A DNA stretch of 64,000 nucleotides, taken from NCBI GenBank assembly GCA_964409865.1, contig CAYPGE010000001.1, positions 1 through 64,000 on the forward strand, given 5' to 3'. The translations under genes and the position numbers were made by a program. The notes under the pieces were generated by a model. It made no database searches. It was not told the origin of the DNA and saw only the letters and a list, made by a program, of their open reading frames with translations. Within the stretch, counting starts at the first letter, position 1. Every line of letters begins with the position of its first letter. Source of the DNA: Anammoximicrobium sp964409865 (GTDB lineage Bacteria > Planctomycetota > Planctomycetia > Pirellulales > Pirellulaceae). Positions 25,435-33,808 of the stretch are shown here, in pieces.

Positions 25435-26808
25435 TCACTGCACGACCTGCCAGCCGTCGCGATACTGCCGTCTCAGGTAGCGTTCGGCCTCCGGACAGTT
25501 GGGGAACTTCATCGCCGCAGCGTCCCATGTCAGCTTCTGCCCGAAACACCGGATCGCCACAGTGCCCAGCAGAATCGTCTCCGTCATCGGCCCGGTTTGG
25601 GCAAAGTTCGCTTCCGTCTTCTCGCCGCCCAGGCAGGCATCCACGAAGTGGCGATAGTGATCGCGCGGCGCCGGCTTCGGACGCTCGTAGGCCGCGTATT
25701 TTGCTTTCGGCAACAACTGGGGCCCGGCGGTGTGCTGGTGCAGAATCGCGCCTTCGGTGCCCACCAGCAGCGCCGCCTCCAGCGGATAGTTGGCGGTGGG
25801 ATTGAGATCCCGCGCTTCCTGGGGCGGCAGCATCGCGCCGTCAAACCATTCGACGGTCAGTTCCGGACCGTCGATCAGATCGTTGCCGGGAAAGGTCCAC
25901 GTTACGTGTTCGCTCTGCGGCCAGTTGTCGGCGCGGCGCGGCGGCGAATTCTTCCAAGACTCTTCGACCTCGGCCACGACCGTCGTCGGTGCTCGCAGCC
26001 CTAGCCCCCGCCAGGTGGCATTCAGGATGTGACAGCCCATGTCCGCGCACCAACTGGTGCCGAAGTCGAGCCACCCGCGCCATTTCGCCGGGTGATAGGT
26101 GTCGGGCGCATACGGCCGCATCGGCGCGGTGCCGATCCACAAGTCCCAGTTCAAATGCGGCGGCGGCTGCTCGCTCGTGGCCGGACGCGGCCCGCGGACG
26201 CGGTTCGGGGCTTCGCGGTTGGAGCACAGATAAACGTGCTTGATCTTGCCGATCGCGCCGCTGGAAATCAGTTGCTGCGTCATCCGGTCGCCGATGCTGG
26301 AGGCGAACTGCGTGCCGAGTTGCGTGACGATTCCGGACTTGACCGCCGCCTCGGTCAGCGTGCGGACCTCGGCCAGATCGTGGCACATCGGTTTCTGACA
26401 GTAGAGGTGTTTGCCGCGCCGGACCGCCGTGTAGGCGATCGGGAAGTGCATGTGATCGGGCACGGTGACGTTCACCGAGTCGATCTTGTCGCCTTCCTTG
26501 TCGTACAGCTCGCGCCAGTCGGCGTAACGCCGCGCATCGGGCACGAGCTTGGCCGCCGTCGCCAAGTGCTGCGCGTCCACGTCGCACAGCGCGACGATCT
26601 GGACCCGTTCGTGCTGCTGGAAGTTCTTCAAGTCGTTGCCGCCCATGCGGGTCACCCCGATGCAGGCGTGACACAGCTTGCTGTTGGGCGACGCGGCCCG
26701 CAGGCCGGAGGGCAAGATGAACGGCGCGGCGAACGCACCCGCCGCAATGCCGCCCAGAAAGCGGCGTCGAGAAAACGTTCTGCGTGGGAGTTTCTGTCGT
26801 CGGTGCAT
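25435..26808 (-). CDS. Tat-exported Gfo/Idh/MocA family oxidoreductase
   Basis: A 457-residue exported dehydrogenase-like protein. The leader has RRRFLGGIAAGAFAAPF, a canonical twin-arginine motif. HACIGVTRMGG begins the dinucleotide fold, QKPMCHD stands where EKP is normally found (Gln replacing Glu), and CADMGCHILN marks the active-site segment near residue 245. It lies 10 bp downstream of a double DUF1080 gene on the same strand, and this pairing is the signature of 3-keto-glycoside chemistry: the dehydrogenase oxidises C3, the DUF1080 enzyme cleaves. The pathway assignment is inferred. Confidence 0.84.
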   Translation of the reverse strand: MHRRQKLPRRTFSRRRFLGGIAAGAFAAPFILPSGLRAASPNSKLCHACIGVTRMGGNDLKNFQQHERVQIVALCDVDAQHLATAAKLVPDARRYADWRELYDKEGDKIDSVNVTVPDHMHFPIAYTAVRRGKHLYCQKPMCHDLAEVRTLTEAAVKSGIVTQLGTQFASSIGDRMTQQLISSGAIGKIKHVYLCSNREAPNRVRGPRPATSEQPPPHLNWDLWIGTAPMRPYAPDTYHPAKWRGWLDFGTSWCADMGCHILNATWRGLGLRAPTTVVAEVEESWKNSPPRRADNWPQSEHVTWTFPGNDLIDGPELTVEWFDGAMLPPQEARDLNPTANYPLEAALLVGTEGAILHQHTAGPQLLPKAKYAAYERPKPAPRDHYRHFVDACLGGEKTEANFAQTGPMTETILLGTVAIRCFGQKLTWDAAAMKFPNCPEAERYLRRQYRDGWQVVQ

Positions 26809-26817
26809 GAGCGACTC

Positions 26818-28185
26818 TCAAAGTTCCCGGATGTACAGGTTCGTAAACTCCAGTTCGTCGCCGTGGTATTGCAGCGCCATCGGGCCTTCCGGCGCGATGC
26901 CGGGGAGCTGGCAGTCCTCGATCACCGTTTGGTCGTTCAGCACGACCGTGACGCGGTCGCCTCGCAACGTAATGAAGAAACGGTTCCATTTTCCGAACGG
27001 CGCATCGGCCTTGACTTTCGGCAGCATGGCCTGGCGCAGGTCGGCAGGCAGTTTCTCGTCCTTGTGCAGTTCGTTGATGTCGCCGGAACCCATCGGTTGG
27101 CTCCAGATGTTCACCTGGCAGCGTCCGTCGCCGCGCAGAAAAATGCCGCTGTCGCCGGCGTGCGGGATCTCTTTGCGGATGATCTGGCCGTCGGCGTCGC
27201 GGGCGTACAAGCCGTCGTCGGTGAACGTCGGCAAAGGTCTCAATTCGGGTTTCTTCGCCAGTCGCCAGTCCACGCACAGCACAAAGTCGCGGTAACTTTT
27301 CTCGGTCCACAGGTCCAGCCCGCGCCCTTTCACGCCGCCCTTGCTGACGAAGTTCGAGCCGCGCACGGACCATACCGAACTCACGGCGTCGTCGACCTTC
27401 CAGCCACCGAAATCCTTGCCGTTAAACAGCGGCACAAACCCTTCGTAGGGATCGGCCGTTTGCTCCGGCGGCGTGTTGGACGAAGGCAGTTCCTTGATCC
27501 GCAGGTTGCGGAAATGGCACTCGCTGCCCTCGGCTTCGAGGCACAAGTAGCCTCGCCGCGGCACGCAATCCTTGCCCACGGTCACTTCCTTGCCATTGAC
27601 CGCCAGACGCAGCTCGCCGCGGTCGGCGACAAGCCGATAATGGTTCCACTCGGGCGAGGGCTTGGTGCGGTCCTCGCTGGGAAAGCTGCGGGCTCCGTTC
27701 TTCGAGATGCGGCCCGCCATCGTCATGGTCGCACCGCGCACGGGAAAAATGTCGCCGTGGGTGGTGAACCACTCGTTCGCCCCCGGATTCCTGGCATAGC
27801 CGGGGTCCAGGATCTGCACCTCGATGCCGCGCGGGAACGGGCCGCCGACCGCCGGCAGACCGTCGCTCCAGGTGAACACGCCGCTGTTGCCTGCCTCCCG
27901 CATGTGCCGCCACTCCAACTCGAGAATGAAGTTCTCGTACATGCGGTCCGTGCGCATCAGGCCCGTCGGCACGCCGTTGGTGACGATCATCCCGTCCCGC
28001 ACGAAGAAGGTATCGTCCGCCACGTTGATCGGAGCCCAACCGGTGAGGTCGCGGCCGTTGAACAGCGGAACGAACCCGTCGGCGTCTTGTGCGGCGAGCG
28101 GTCCGGCACCAAGTCCGGCGAGGAAAGCCAGGGCGACGCCAAACGCAGCAAAAACAGGCGGTCGGTAAGGAAAACTGGTTCTCAT
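26818..28185 (-). CDS. exported double DUF1080 protein (3-keto-glycoside hydrolase/lyase-like)
   Basis: A 455-residue secreted protein (signal peptide about 1-32) with two tandem DUF1080 concanavalin-like domains. Each begins with the hallmark FVPLFNGRDLTGW or FVPLFNGKDFGGW, near residues 37 and 250. Both contain the SGVFTWSD or SGIFLRGDGRCQVN core and a C-terminal LEFTNLYIREL-like strand. Family members act on 3-keto-disaccharides formed by Gfo/Idh dehydrogenases. It is transcribed with the Tat Gfo/Idh gene and divergently from the putative sulfoglycolysis group. Duplication within one chain may give two binding sites. Confidence 0.87.
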   Translation of the reverse strand: MRTSFPYRPPVFAAFGVALAFLAGLGAGPLAAQDADGFVPLFNGRDLTGWAPINVADDTFFVRDGMIVTNGVPTGLMRTDRMYENFILELEWRHMREAGNSGVFTWSDGLPAVGGPFPRGIEVQILDPGYARNPGANEWFTTHGDIFPVRGATMTMAGRISKNGARSFPSEDRTKPSPEWNHYRLVADRGELRLAVNGKEVTVGKDCVPRRGYLCLEAEGSECHFRNLRIKELPSSNTPPEQTADPYEGFVPLFNGKDFGGWKVDDAVSSVWSVRGSNFVSKGGVKGRGLDLWTEKSYRDFVLCVDWRLAKKPELRPLPTFTDDGLYARDADGQIIRKEIPHAGDSGIFLRGDGRCQVNIWSQPMGSGDINELHKDEKLPADLRQAMLPKVKADAPFGKWNRFFITLRGDRVTVVLNDQTVIEDCQLPGIAPEGPMALQYHGDELEFTNLYIREL

Positions 28186-28258
28186 TTCAATTCCTCCCGA
28201 GTGTGCAGAAGCGCGGTCGAGCGATCAGCGTTTTTTCAGGTCCCCACCGCCGCCCGGC

Positions 28259-28288
28259 TTGACAGTAATTTCGATTTCAAAATAATAG
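28259..28288 (+). promoter_or_regulatory. strong candidate promoter for the Gfo/Idh-ROK-ADH-transketolase group
   Basis: A perfect TTGACA at 28259-28264 is followed by AATAAT at 28281-28286 (16-nt spacer) or TAATAG at 28283-28288. The start codon at 28322 has a perfect AGGAGG at 28312-28317. It is the most consensus-like -35 box I found. Confidence 0.6.
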
Positions 28289-28321
28289 CCGAATCTAAGT
28301 TGTGCGTAAACAGGAGGCAAC

Positions 28322-29347
28322 ATGGAAAAAGTCGCTTTCGGTCTGGTTGGGTATGGGGCGTGGGGCTCTCACCATGCGCGGGTGATTGCCGAAGGCCCGC
28401 ACACGCGTCTGGCAGCCATCGCCGAGGCGGCTGAGACGAACCGTGCGGAGGCGCAGGCCAAGCATCCGCAGGCCGTCGTCGTGGCGGACTATCGCGAGTT
28501 GCTTCAGCGGCCGGAGATCGAGGTCGTGGATGTCGTGCTGCCCTCGCATTTGCACCACGAGGTGGGGCTTGCCGTCCTGCAAGCGGGCAAGCACCTGCTG
28601 ATGGAGAAACCGATGGCGCTGAGCGTTGCTGAGTGTCAGGACCTGGTGCAGACCGCTCGGACCGCGGGCCTTCAGTTGGCCGTGGGACACGAATTCCGTT
28701 TCTCCTCGCTGTGGGGTCAAGTCAAGCAGCTGGTGGACGCGGGCGCGATCGGCGACCCGCAGTACGCGCTGATCGAGTTGTGGCGCAATCCGTACCGGCT
28801 GGGCTCGGACGGCTGGCGATACGACATTCGCCGCGTGGGCAACTGGATTCTGGAGGAGCCGATTCACTTTTTCGATCTGGCCCGCTGGTACTTCGGCGGT
28901 TGCGGCGATCCGGTTTCGGTCTATGCCCGCGCCAATGCCCGGTCGGCGGAGCGGCCGGAGTTGCAGGACAATTTCAGCGCGATCGTGGACTTCCCCGGCG
29001 GACGTTATGCGGTGATCTCGCAGACGCTCAGTGCGTTCGAGCATCACCAGGTGGCAAAACTCACGGGATCGAAGGGCGCATTGTGGGCCAGTTGGAGCGG
29101 GGCCATGGACCGCACGTTCCATCCCACGTTTTTCCTAAAGCACTTCGACGGTGAGAAGACCGTGGACGTGCCCATCCCGGCGGCCAGCGGCGAGGTCTAC
29201 GAACTGGCGGAGGAAATCGCCGGCATGGCCGAGGCCGTCCGCACCGGCCGGTCGCCGCGCGTCACCGGTGAGGACGGCCTGTGGTCGGTGGCCCTGTGCC
29301 TGAAGGCGCAAGAAAGCGTAGACACGGGCGCCGTAGTGAGATTCTGA
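28322..29347 (+). CDS. Gfo/Idh/MocA family protein, candidate NAD-dependent sugar dehydrogenase or glycosidase
   Basis: A 341-residue cytoplasmic protein with GYGAWG at residues 10-15 and EKP at 95-97. An arginine- and tryptophan-rich segment WRNPYR at 154-159 followed by GWRYDIRR lies where substrate is bound in this fold. EEPIHFFDLARW gives the active-site His near 182. It heads the plus-strand group that contains a split transketolase and an RpiB-like isomerase. Known NAD-dependent glycosidases (GH109 and the sulfoquinovosidase family GH188) have this fold, so a role in releasing sulfoquinovose is possible but unproven. It starts with a perfect ribosome site after a consensus-like promoter. 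Confidence 0.8.
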   Translation: MEKVAFGLVGYGAWGSHHARVIAEGPHTRLAAIAEAAETNRAEAQAKHPQAVVVADYRELLQRPEIEVVDVVLPSHLHHEVGLAVLQAGKHLLMEKPMALSVAECQDLVQTARTAGLQLAVGHEFRFSSLWGQVKQLVDAGAIGDPQYALIELWRNPYRLGSDGWRYDIRRVGNWILEEPIHFFDLARWYFGGCGDPVSVYARANARSAERPELQDNFSAIVDFPGGRYAVISQTLSAFEHHQVAKLTGSKGALWASWSGAMDRTFHPTFFLKHFDGEKTVDVPIPAASGEVYELAEEIAGMAEAVRTGRSPRVTGEDGLWSVALCLKAQESVDTGAVVRF

Positions 29348-29350
29348 GAT

Positions 29351-29402
29351 GCGAAAAGGGGTCAGGACTCTTTTCGGGAAAAGAGTCCTGACCCCTTTTC
29401 GC
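29351..29402. repeat. perfect hairpin, 25-bp arms, 2-nt loop
   Basis: Arms at 29351-29375 and 29378-29402 are exact reverse complements (AAAAGGGGTCAGGACTC type), separated by GG only. It begins 3 bp after the Gfo/Idh stop and ends 13 bp before the ROK regulator start. It resembles REP-type elements and, as RNA, would be a very stable stem. Confidence 0.9.
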
Positions 29403-29415
29403 GCGGGTTTGTGTC

Positions 29416-30636
29416 ATGCCCCGTCGCATCAAAGCCAAACATCAGCACGTGGCCAGCCTGGAAGCCGAGATGCTGCGGCGCGTGCGGGCGCGCGGCGGTC
29501 TGTCGCGCGTGCAGTTGGCCCGCGAACTGAAGCTCGCGCCTTCGACGGCCGGTATTTACGTGGACCGCTTGGTGCGCGACGGATTCCTGCTCGAAGCCGA
29601 AACCCCGGAGCGCGAGACCGCCGGACGGCCGGCGACCGCCCTGCTGCCCAATCCCCAGGGCGGCCGCTTTGTCGGCGTCGATTTTGAGGCCCGCAACCTG
29701 ATGGCCACGGTCGTCGATTTCTCCCAACAGCCCCTGCGGCAGATTCACAACACGATCCGGCCCGCCGACTCGACGGCGCAGATCCTTGCGAAAATCACGC
29801 AGGCAATCGACGAGCTGATGGAGGGCGATGCGCGTCCCGTGCTGGGGATTGGCGTGGGGGTGCCGGGGACGATCGATCCGGTAAACAACGTCGCCGTCCA
29901 CTACGACTTTATCCAGGGCTGGAGCGACGTGCCGTTGGGGGCACGGCTGAGCGAACGGTTCGGCGTGCCCGTGTATTTGGAGAACAACATCCGCTCGATG
30001 GCGCTGGCCGAGTTGTGGTTTGGGGCTGGGCGCGGCTTGCGGAATTTCGTGTGCGTGGGCATCCGCTCCGGCATTGCGGCCGGCGTGGTGGTCGGCGGCC
30101 ATCTGCTGCACGGAGCGGGGCATCGCGCGGGCGAGATCGGGCACTGGGTCTGCCCCGTGCCGGCGGAATTGGCCGATGGCGGGTCGGCCGACGGCAACGG
30201 CTCCTGGTGCTGGCAGACCGGCGCGCGGTTGGAACAAGTGGCGTCGCTATCAGCGATTGTGGCTGCGGCCCAGCGGGGACGGGAGCGGGGAAAGGCAACC
30301 TCGCTGGCCGCCGTCCAAGGCGAATTGATGATCGACGACGTGCTGACCGCCGCGCTCGCGGGCGACGGATTTGCACGCTCGCTGGTGTCCGCGGTGGGCC
30401 GCGCACACGGTTGGGTGGCGCATCAGTTGGATCAGTTGTTCGACCCGGAGAAGATCATCTTCGCCGGCCCGTTGGCGGACCTGGGAGATCTGTTTCTGGC
30501 GGCGGTTCGCGAAACGGCCTGCGAACTGGGCGACGCCGGCCACGAGCCGGCGATTGCCAGTTCCGATCTCGGACAATACAACGGAGCGGTCGGCGCGGCG
30601 GCGCTGGCCCTGCACCAGTGGAAACCAAAACGATGA
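29416..30636 (+). CDS. ROK-family transcriptional regulator (NagC/XylR-like)
   Basis: A 406-residue repressor-like protein. Residues about 15-65 form a winged helix (VQLARELKLAPSTAGIYVDRL), then a ROK sugar-binding domain. Two kinase hallmarks are degenerate: the catalytic Asp of ENDxN is Asn (LENNIRSMAL), and the zinc motif CxCGxxGCLE is reduced to WCWQTGARLEQ. EIGHW retains the metal/sugar His. These losses fit a regulator that does not phosphorylate sugar. It follows the Gfo/Idh gene and precedes the alcohol dehydrogenase by 69 bp, so it likely controls this locus by sensing a sugar or sulfo-sugar. Confidence 0.85.
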   Translation: MPRRIKAKHQHVASLEAEMLRRVRARGGLSRVQLARELKLAPSTAGIYVDRLVRDGFLLEAETPERETAGRPATALLPNPQGGRFVGVDFEARNLMATVVDFSQQPLRQIHNTIRPADSTAQILAKITQAIDELMEGDARPVLGIGVGVPGTIDPVNNVAVHYDFIQGWSDVPLGARLSERFGVPVYLENNIRSMALAELWFGAGRGLRNFVCVGIRSGIAAGVVVGGHLLHGAGHRAGEIGHWVCPVPAELADGGSADGNGSWCWQTGARLEQVASLSAIVAAAQRGRERGKATSLAAVQGELMIDDVLTAALAGDGFARSLVSAVGRAHGWVAHQLDQLFDPEKIIFAGPLADLGDLFLAAVRETACELGDAGHEPAIASSDLGQYNGAVGAAALALHQWKPKR

Positions 30637-30647
30637 GTTGGCCGATC

Positions 30648-30664
30648 ATCACACGGAGTGTGAT
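30648..30664. repeat. GGA-triloop palindrome
   Basis: ATCACAC-GGA-GTGTGAT. It differs from the copy at 3543-3559 by one base in each arm, and both changes keep the pairing. It lies between the ROK regulator stop and the alcohol dehydrogenase start. Confidence 0.85.
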
Positions 30665-30705
30665 GGCGACTTTGACGAGCGGACGGCGCGCGAGGAGTAA
30701 GCCCG

Positions 30706-31815
30706 ATGTGGACCTTCAAGATTCCGACCACGATCACGTTCGGCGAGGGCGCAGTCCGGCAACTGCCGCAGATCGCCGCCGCGCTGGGGGATCGTCCGCT
30801 GCTGCTGGCCGACTGCGACCTGGTGCGGTTGCCGCTGTGGGCGCGCGTCCAGGAGGCCATGCCCGCAATTCCTGTTTTCTCCGACGTGACGCCTGATCCA
30901 ACGGTCGGCTGCGTGGATGCGTTGGCCGCGCGATTGCGGGCGGAGCGGCACGACGTGGTGGTCGCGGTGGGCGGCGGCAGCGCGATGGACTGCGCCAAGG
31001 CCGCGGCGTGCCTGGCCGCCGGAGATTTGCCGAGCATTCGCGCCGTCCACTCGCAGGGCGCAGCGTTGGGCTCGGCGCGACTGCCCCTGATCGCCGTGCC
31101 GACGACTGCCGGCACGGGCTCGGAGGTCACGCCGTTTGCCGTGCTGAACGACCCGGAAAAACAGCGCAAGGGACCGATTGCCGGCGACGCCCTGTATCCC
31201 GTCCACGCGGTCGTGGATCCGGAGCTGACGTACTCGCTGCCGCGCAAGGTGACGGTCGTCACCGGCCTGGATGCGCTCAGTCACGCGATCGAAGGCTACT
31301 GGTCGCGCGGGCACCAGCCGTTGTGCGATCTGCTGGCCATTGAGGCCGCCCGGCTGATCTGCCGGCACCTTCGGCAGGCCGCCCAACAGCCGGACGATAC
31401 CCAGGCACGATCGGCCATGAGTTACGCCGCTACGCTGGCCGGTGCGGCTTTTCAACTGCCCAAGAACGCCATGGTTCACGCCTGTTCGTTTCCGCTGTCG
31501 ACCCGTTATCACCTGTCCCACGGGGTGGCGTGCGCGTTCACTTTGGAGGAAGCCATCCGCTTCAACGCACCCGTGATGGGCGGCCGCATGGCGGACTTCC
31601 TGCGCGGGATCGGCTTGGCCGATGCGGAGGACCTGATCGCGTTGGTGCGGGAGTTGAAACGATTGGGCGGGCTGCCCTGCACGCTGCGCGAGGCCGGGAT
31701 TTCTCCGGAAGACATCCCGGAATTGGCCCGCGAGAGTTTTCACCCGCTGATGAACAACAACCCGCGCGCGATGACCGAGGGCGACTTGATCGCGATGTAC
31801 CAACGGCTGGCTTGA
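30706..31815 (+). CDS. iron-containing alcohol dehydrogenase, candidate sulfoacetaldehyde reductase
   Basis: A 369-residue group III alcohol dehydrogenase. GGGS at 89-92 binds the nicotinamide cofactor. Metal ligands are complete: Asp189 and His193 in GLDALSHAIEG, His258 and His272 in the HACS...SHG segment. Family members reduce short aldehydes or oxidise diols. It is followed 14 bp later by the split transketolase genes, then an RpiB-like isomerase and a TauE/SafE exporter. In the sulfo-TK pathway a sulfoacetaldehyde reductase makes isethionate, and iron-dependent enzymes with that activity are known. This specificity is inferred from context. GAGGAG precedes the start. Confidence 0.85.
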   Translation: MWTFKIPTTITFGEGAVRQLPQIAAALGDRPLLLADCDLVRLPLWARVQEAMPAIPVFSDVTPDPTVGCVDALAARLRAERHDVVVAVGGGSAMDCAKAAACLAAGDLPSIRAVHSQGAALGSARLPLIAVPTTAGTGSEVTPFAVLNDPEKQRKGPIAGDALYPVHAVVDPELTYSLPRKVTVVTGLDALSHAIEGYWSRGHQPLCDLLAIEAARLICRHLRQAAQQPDDTQARSAMSYAATLAGAAFQLPKNAMVHACSFPLSTRYHLSHGVACAFTLEEAIRFNAPVMGGRMADFLRGIGLADAEDLIALVRELKRLGGLPCTLREAGISPEDIPELARESFHPLMNNNPRAMTEGDLIAMYQRLA

Positions 31816-31829
31816 AGAGGAGGACCGAA

Positions 31830-32693
31830 ATGGAACCTACGGCAACGACCCCCGCGATATTCGATCGCGAGGAATTCGACCGCCTGGCCGCCGAGTGGCG
31901 GTATATCATCACGGACATGATCTGCCGTGCCGGCTCCGGGCATCTCGGCGGAGCGCTCAGCCTGGTCGAGGTCGTAATGACGCTCTACTGGCGGATCATG
32001 CGGACCGATCCGGCCAATCCCCGCTGGGACGAGCGCGACCGGTTGGTGTTGTCCAAGGGCCACGGCGCGCCGGTCCTGTACGTGGCGCTCGCTTCCCGCG
32101 GCTTCTTCCCGCCCGCCTGGCTGGGGACGCTGAACGCCGACGGTACGCGGTTGCCCAGCCACGCCGACGCCCGCTACGTGCCGGGGATCGACATGACCAC
32201 CGGCTCGCTGGGGCAGGGCCTCTCGTGCGCCTGCGGCGCCGCGTATGCCGCGCGACTGGATGGCAAACAGCACCGCGTGTTCTGCATTATCGGCGACGGC
32301 GAAAGCAATGAAGGGCAGATCTGGGAGGCCGCCTTGTTCGCGGGGCATCACAAGTTGGACAACCTGATCGCCATCACCGACTACAACAAACTGCAGATCG
32401 ACGGCTTTACCAGCGATCTGCTGTCGCTGGAACCGCTGCTGGACAAATGGCGCGCGTTTGGCTGGGAGGTGTTCGAAATGGACGGGCACGACTGGGACGC
32501 GATCTACGACACGTTGCAGGCCGCCCTGGCCGTGCGCGGCAAACCGACGATGGTCATCGCCCACACGATCAAGGCCAAAGGCTGCTGCGTGGTAGAAAAC
32601 AAAGCCGAAAGTCACAACATCAAGGTCCCGGACCAGGCGACCTATGACCGATTCATGAATGCTCTGGAGACGAAGGCGGTGTTGCCCTACTGA
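31830..32693 (+). CDS. transketolase, N-terminal (thiamine diphosphate) subunit
   Basis: A 287-residue N-terminal half of a split transketolase. GSGHLGG at 35-41 and SKGHGAP at 75-81 are the conserved His loops. GDG at 155-157 with Asn186 forms the thiamine diphosphate and magnesium motif. The start at 31830 has GAGGAGGA upstream. The partner subunit follows 10 bp later. Split enzymes occur in general pentose metabolism, but also in specialised clusters such as the sulfo-TK route and apiose breakdown. The neighbours here favour the first, where one enzyme acts twice to cut a sulfo-hexulose and then a sulfo-tetrulose. Confidence 0.9.
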   Translation: MEPTATTPAIFDREEFDRLAAEWRYIITDMICRAGSGHLGGALSLVEVVMTLYWRIMRTDPANPRWDERDRLVLSKGHGAPVLYVALASRGFFPPAWLGTLNADGTRLPSHADARYVPGIDMTTGSLGQGLSCACGAAYAARLDGKQHRVFCIIGDGESNEGQIWEAALFAGHHKLDNLIAITDYNKLQIDGFTSDLLSLEPLLDKWRAFGWEVFEMDGHDWDAIYDTLQAALAVRGKPTMVIAHTIKAKGCCVVENKAESHNIKVPDQATYDRFMNALETKAVLPY

Positions 32694-32703
32694 GGAACCC
32701 ACG

Positions 32704-33657
32704 ATGACCAAGGACTTTCACGACATGGAGATGCGTTTCGTCTACGGCGAGACGCTCCACGAATTGATCGAGCAGAACCCGAACGTGATGTGTCTGGAGG
32801 CGGACCTGAGCAAGGCTTCCGGCACGAATCCCACGCTGCCCAGCCGCCATCCGGCGAACTTTTTGAACGTGGGCGTGGCGGAAGCGAACATGATCAGCAT
32901 CGCCGCCGGCCTGGCCTCCGAGGGCAAGGTCCCGTTCTGCGCCAGCTTTACCTGCTTCGCTTCCCGGCGCGTGTACGATCAGATCACGATCAGCGTGGCT
33001 TACGCCAACATGAACGTCAAAATCGTCGGCACTTCGCCGGGCGTCACCGCCGGACCCAACGGCGGCACGCACATGTGTTTCCAGGATCTGGCCATCATGC
33101 GGGCGATGCCCAACATGCACGTCTACAGCCCGTGCGACGCCTTGGAATTGCGTTCGGTTCTGCGCTACATGGCCTCGACCCGGCAGCCGACCTACATGCA
33201 ACTGGTCCGGCACCAGGTCGCCAAGATCTTCGACGCGGAGTACGCGTTCAACCCCGATCGGGCCGTGCTCCTGCGCGAAGGGCGCGACGTGACGCTGGTG
33301 TCCACCGGTTACATGACTCAGTTTGCGCTGCCGCTGGCGGACGAACTGCGGCAGGCGGGTGTGTCGGTCGAGTTGCTGCACTATCCGTCGGTCAAACCGT
33401 TCGACGCCGCCGCCCTGGTCGCGTCCGCCCAGAAGACGCGAGCCGTGGTGACAGTCGAGAACCAGAGCATCCTGGGCGGCCTAGGTGGAGCCGTGTGCGA
33501 AATTCTGTCGGAGCAATGCCCCACGCGCGTCGTCCGGTTGGGCGTCCCGAACGAGTTTGGCGAGGTGGCCAGCGAGCAGTACTTGTTCGACAAGCACGGT
33601 TTTGGCCCAGCCCACATCGCCGCCGCTTGCCGACGTCTGGCGGCGGAGAAAGGGTAG
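32704..33657 (+). CDS. transketolase, C-terminal subunit
   Basis: A 317-residue C-terminal half carrying the pyrimidine-binding domain. NVGVAEANMISIAAGLA near residues 57-73 contains the catalytic Glu that activates thiamine diphosphate. GGTHMCFQD near 120 matches the GPTHQ substrate loop with Gln replaced by Met. YMQLVRHQ near 165 retains the substrate Arg. The C-terminal Rossmann-like domain ends with GFGPAHIAAACRRL. It forms a heterodimer with the preceding gene product. Compared with ordinary transketolases the loop residues near the phosphate site differ, which is compatible with a non-phosphate acceptor, but no structure-based alignment was possible. Confidence 0.9.
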   Translation: MTKDFHDMEMRFVYGETLHELIEQNPNVMCLEADLSKASGTNPTLPSRHPANFLNVGVAEANMISIAAGLASEGKVPFCASFTCFASRRVYDQITISVAYANMNVKIVGTSPGVTAGPNGGTHMCFQDLAIMRAMPNMHVYSPCDALELRSVLRYMASTRQPTYMQLVRHQVAKIFDAEYAFNPDRAVLLREGRDVTLVSTGYMTQFALPLADELRQAGVSVELLHYPSVKPFDAAALVASAQKTRAVVTVENQSILGGLGGAVCEILSEQCPTRVVRLGVPNEFGEVASEQYLFDKHGFGPAHIAAACRRLAAEKG

Positions 33658-33685
33658 CGTGGCTGGGCCATCGGCCGCAACCAAG

Positions 33686-33717
33686 TTTTGGAGTGCGGTG
33701 CCTTGTCACCGCTTTGG
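33686..33717. repeat. 32-bp dispersed hairpin repeat, copy 1
   Basis: Begins TTTTGGAGTGCGGTG. The internal stem GCGGTG (33695-33700) pairs with CACCGC (33707-33712). Copies at 52632-52663 and, inverted, 52742-52773 have GCGGCG/CGCCGC instead, a compensatory change. It lies between the transketolase and RpiB-like genes. Confidence 0.9.
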
Positions 33718-33808
33718 GCGGCGGCGTGAAGCGTGGCGGCGGATTGAGTTCAAAAGACACCTTCAGCACCAATTGCCCGGACAACCCTTGTAGACAGGAG
33801 CATTCCCC

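Noticed and set aside
26029..28434. An 801-codon plus-strand open frame opposite the DUF1080 and Gfo/Idh genes
   Set aside because: Antisense shadow of two clear families.
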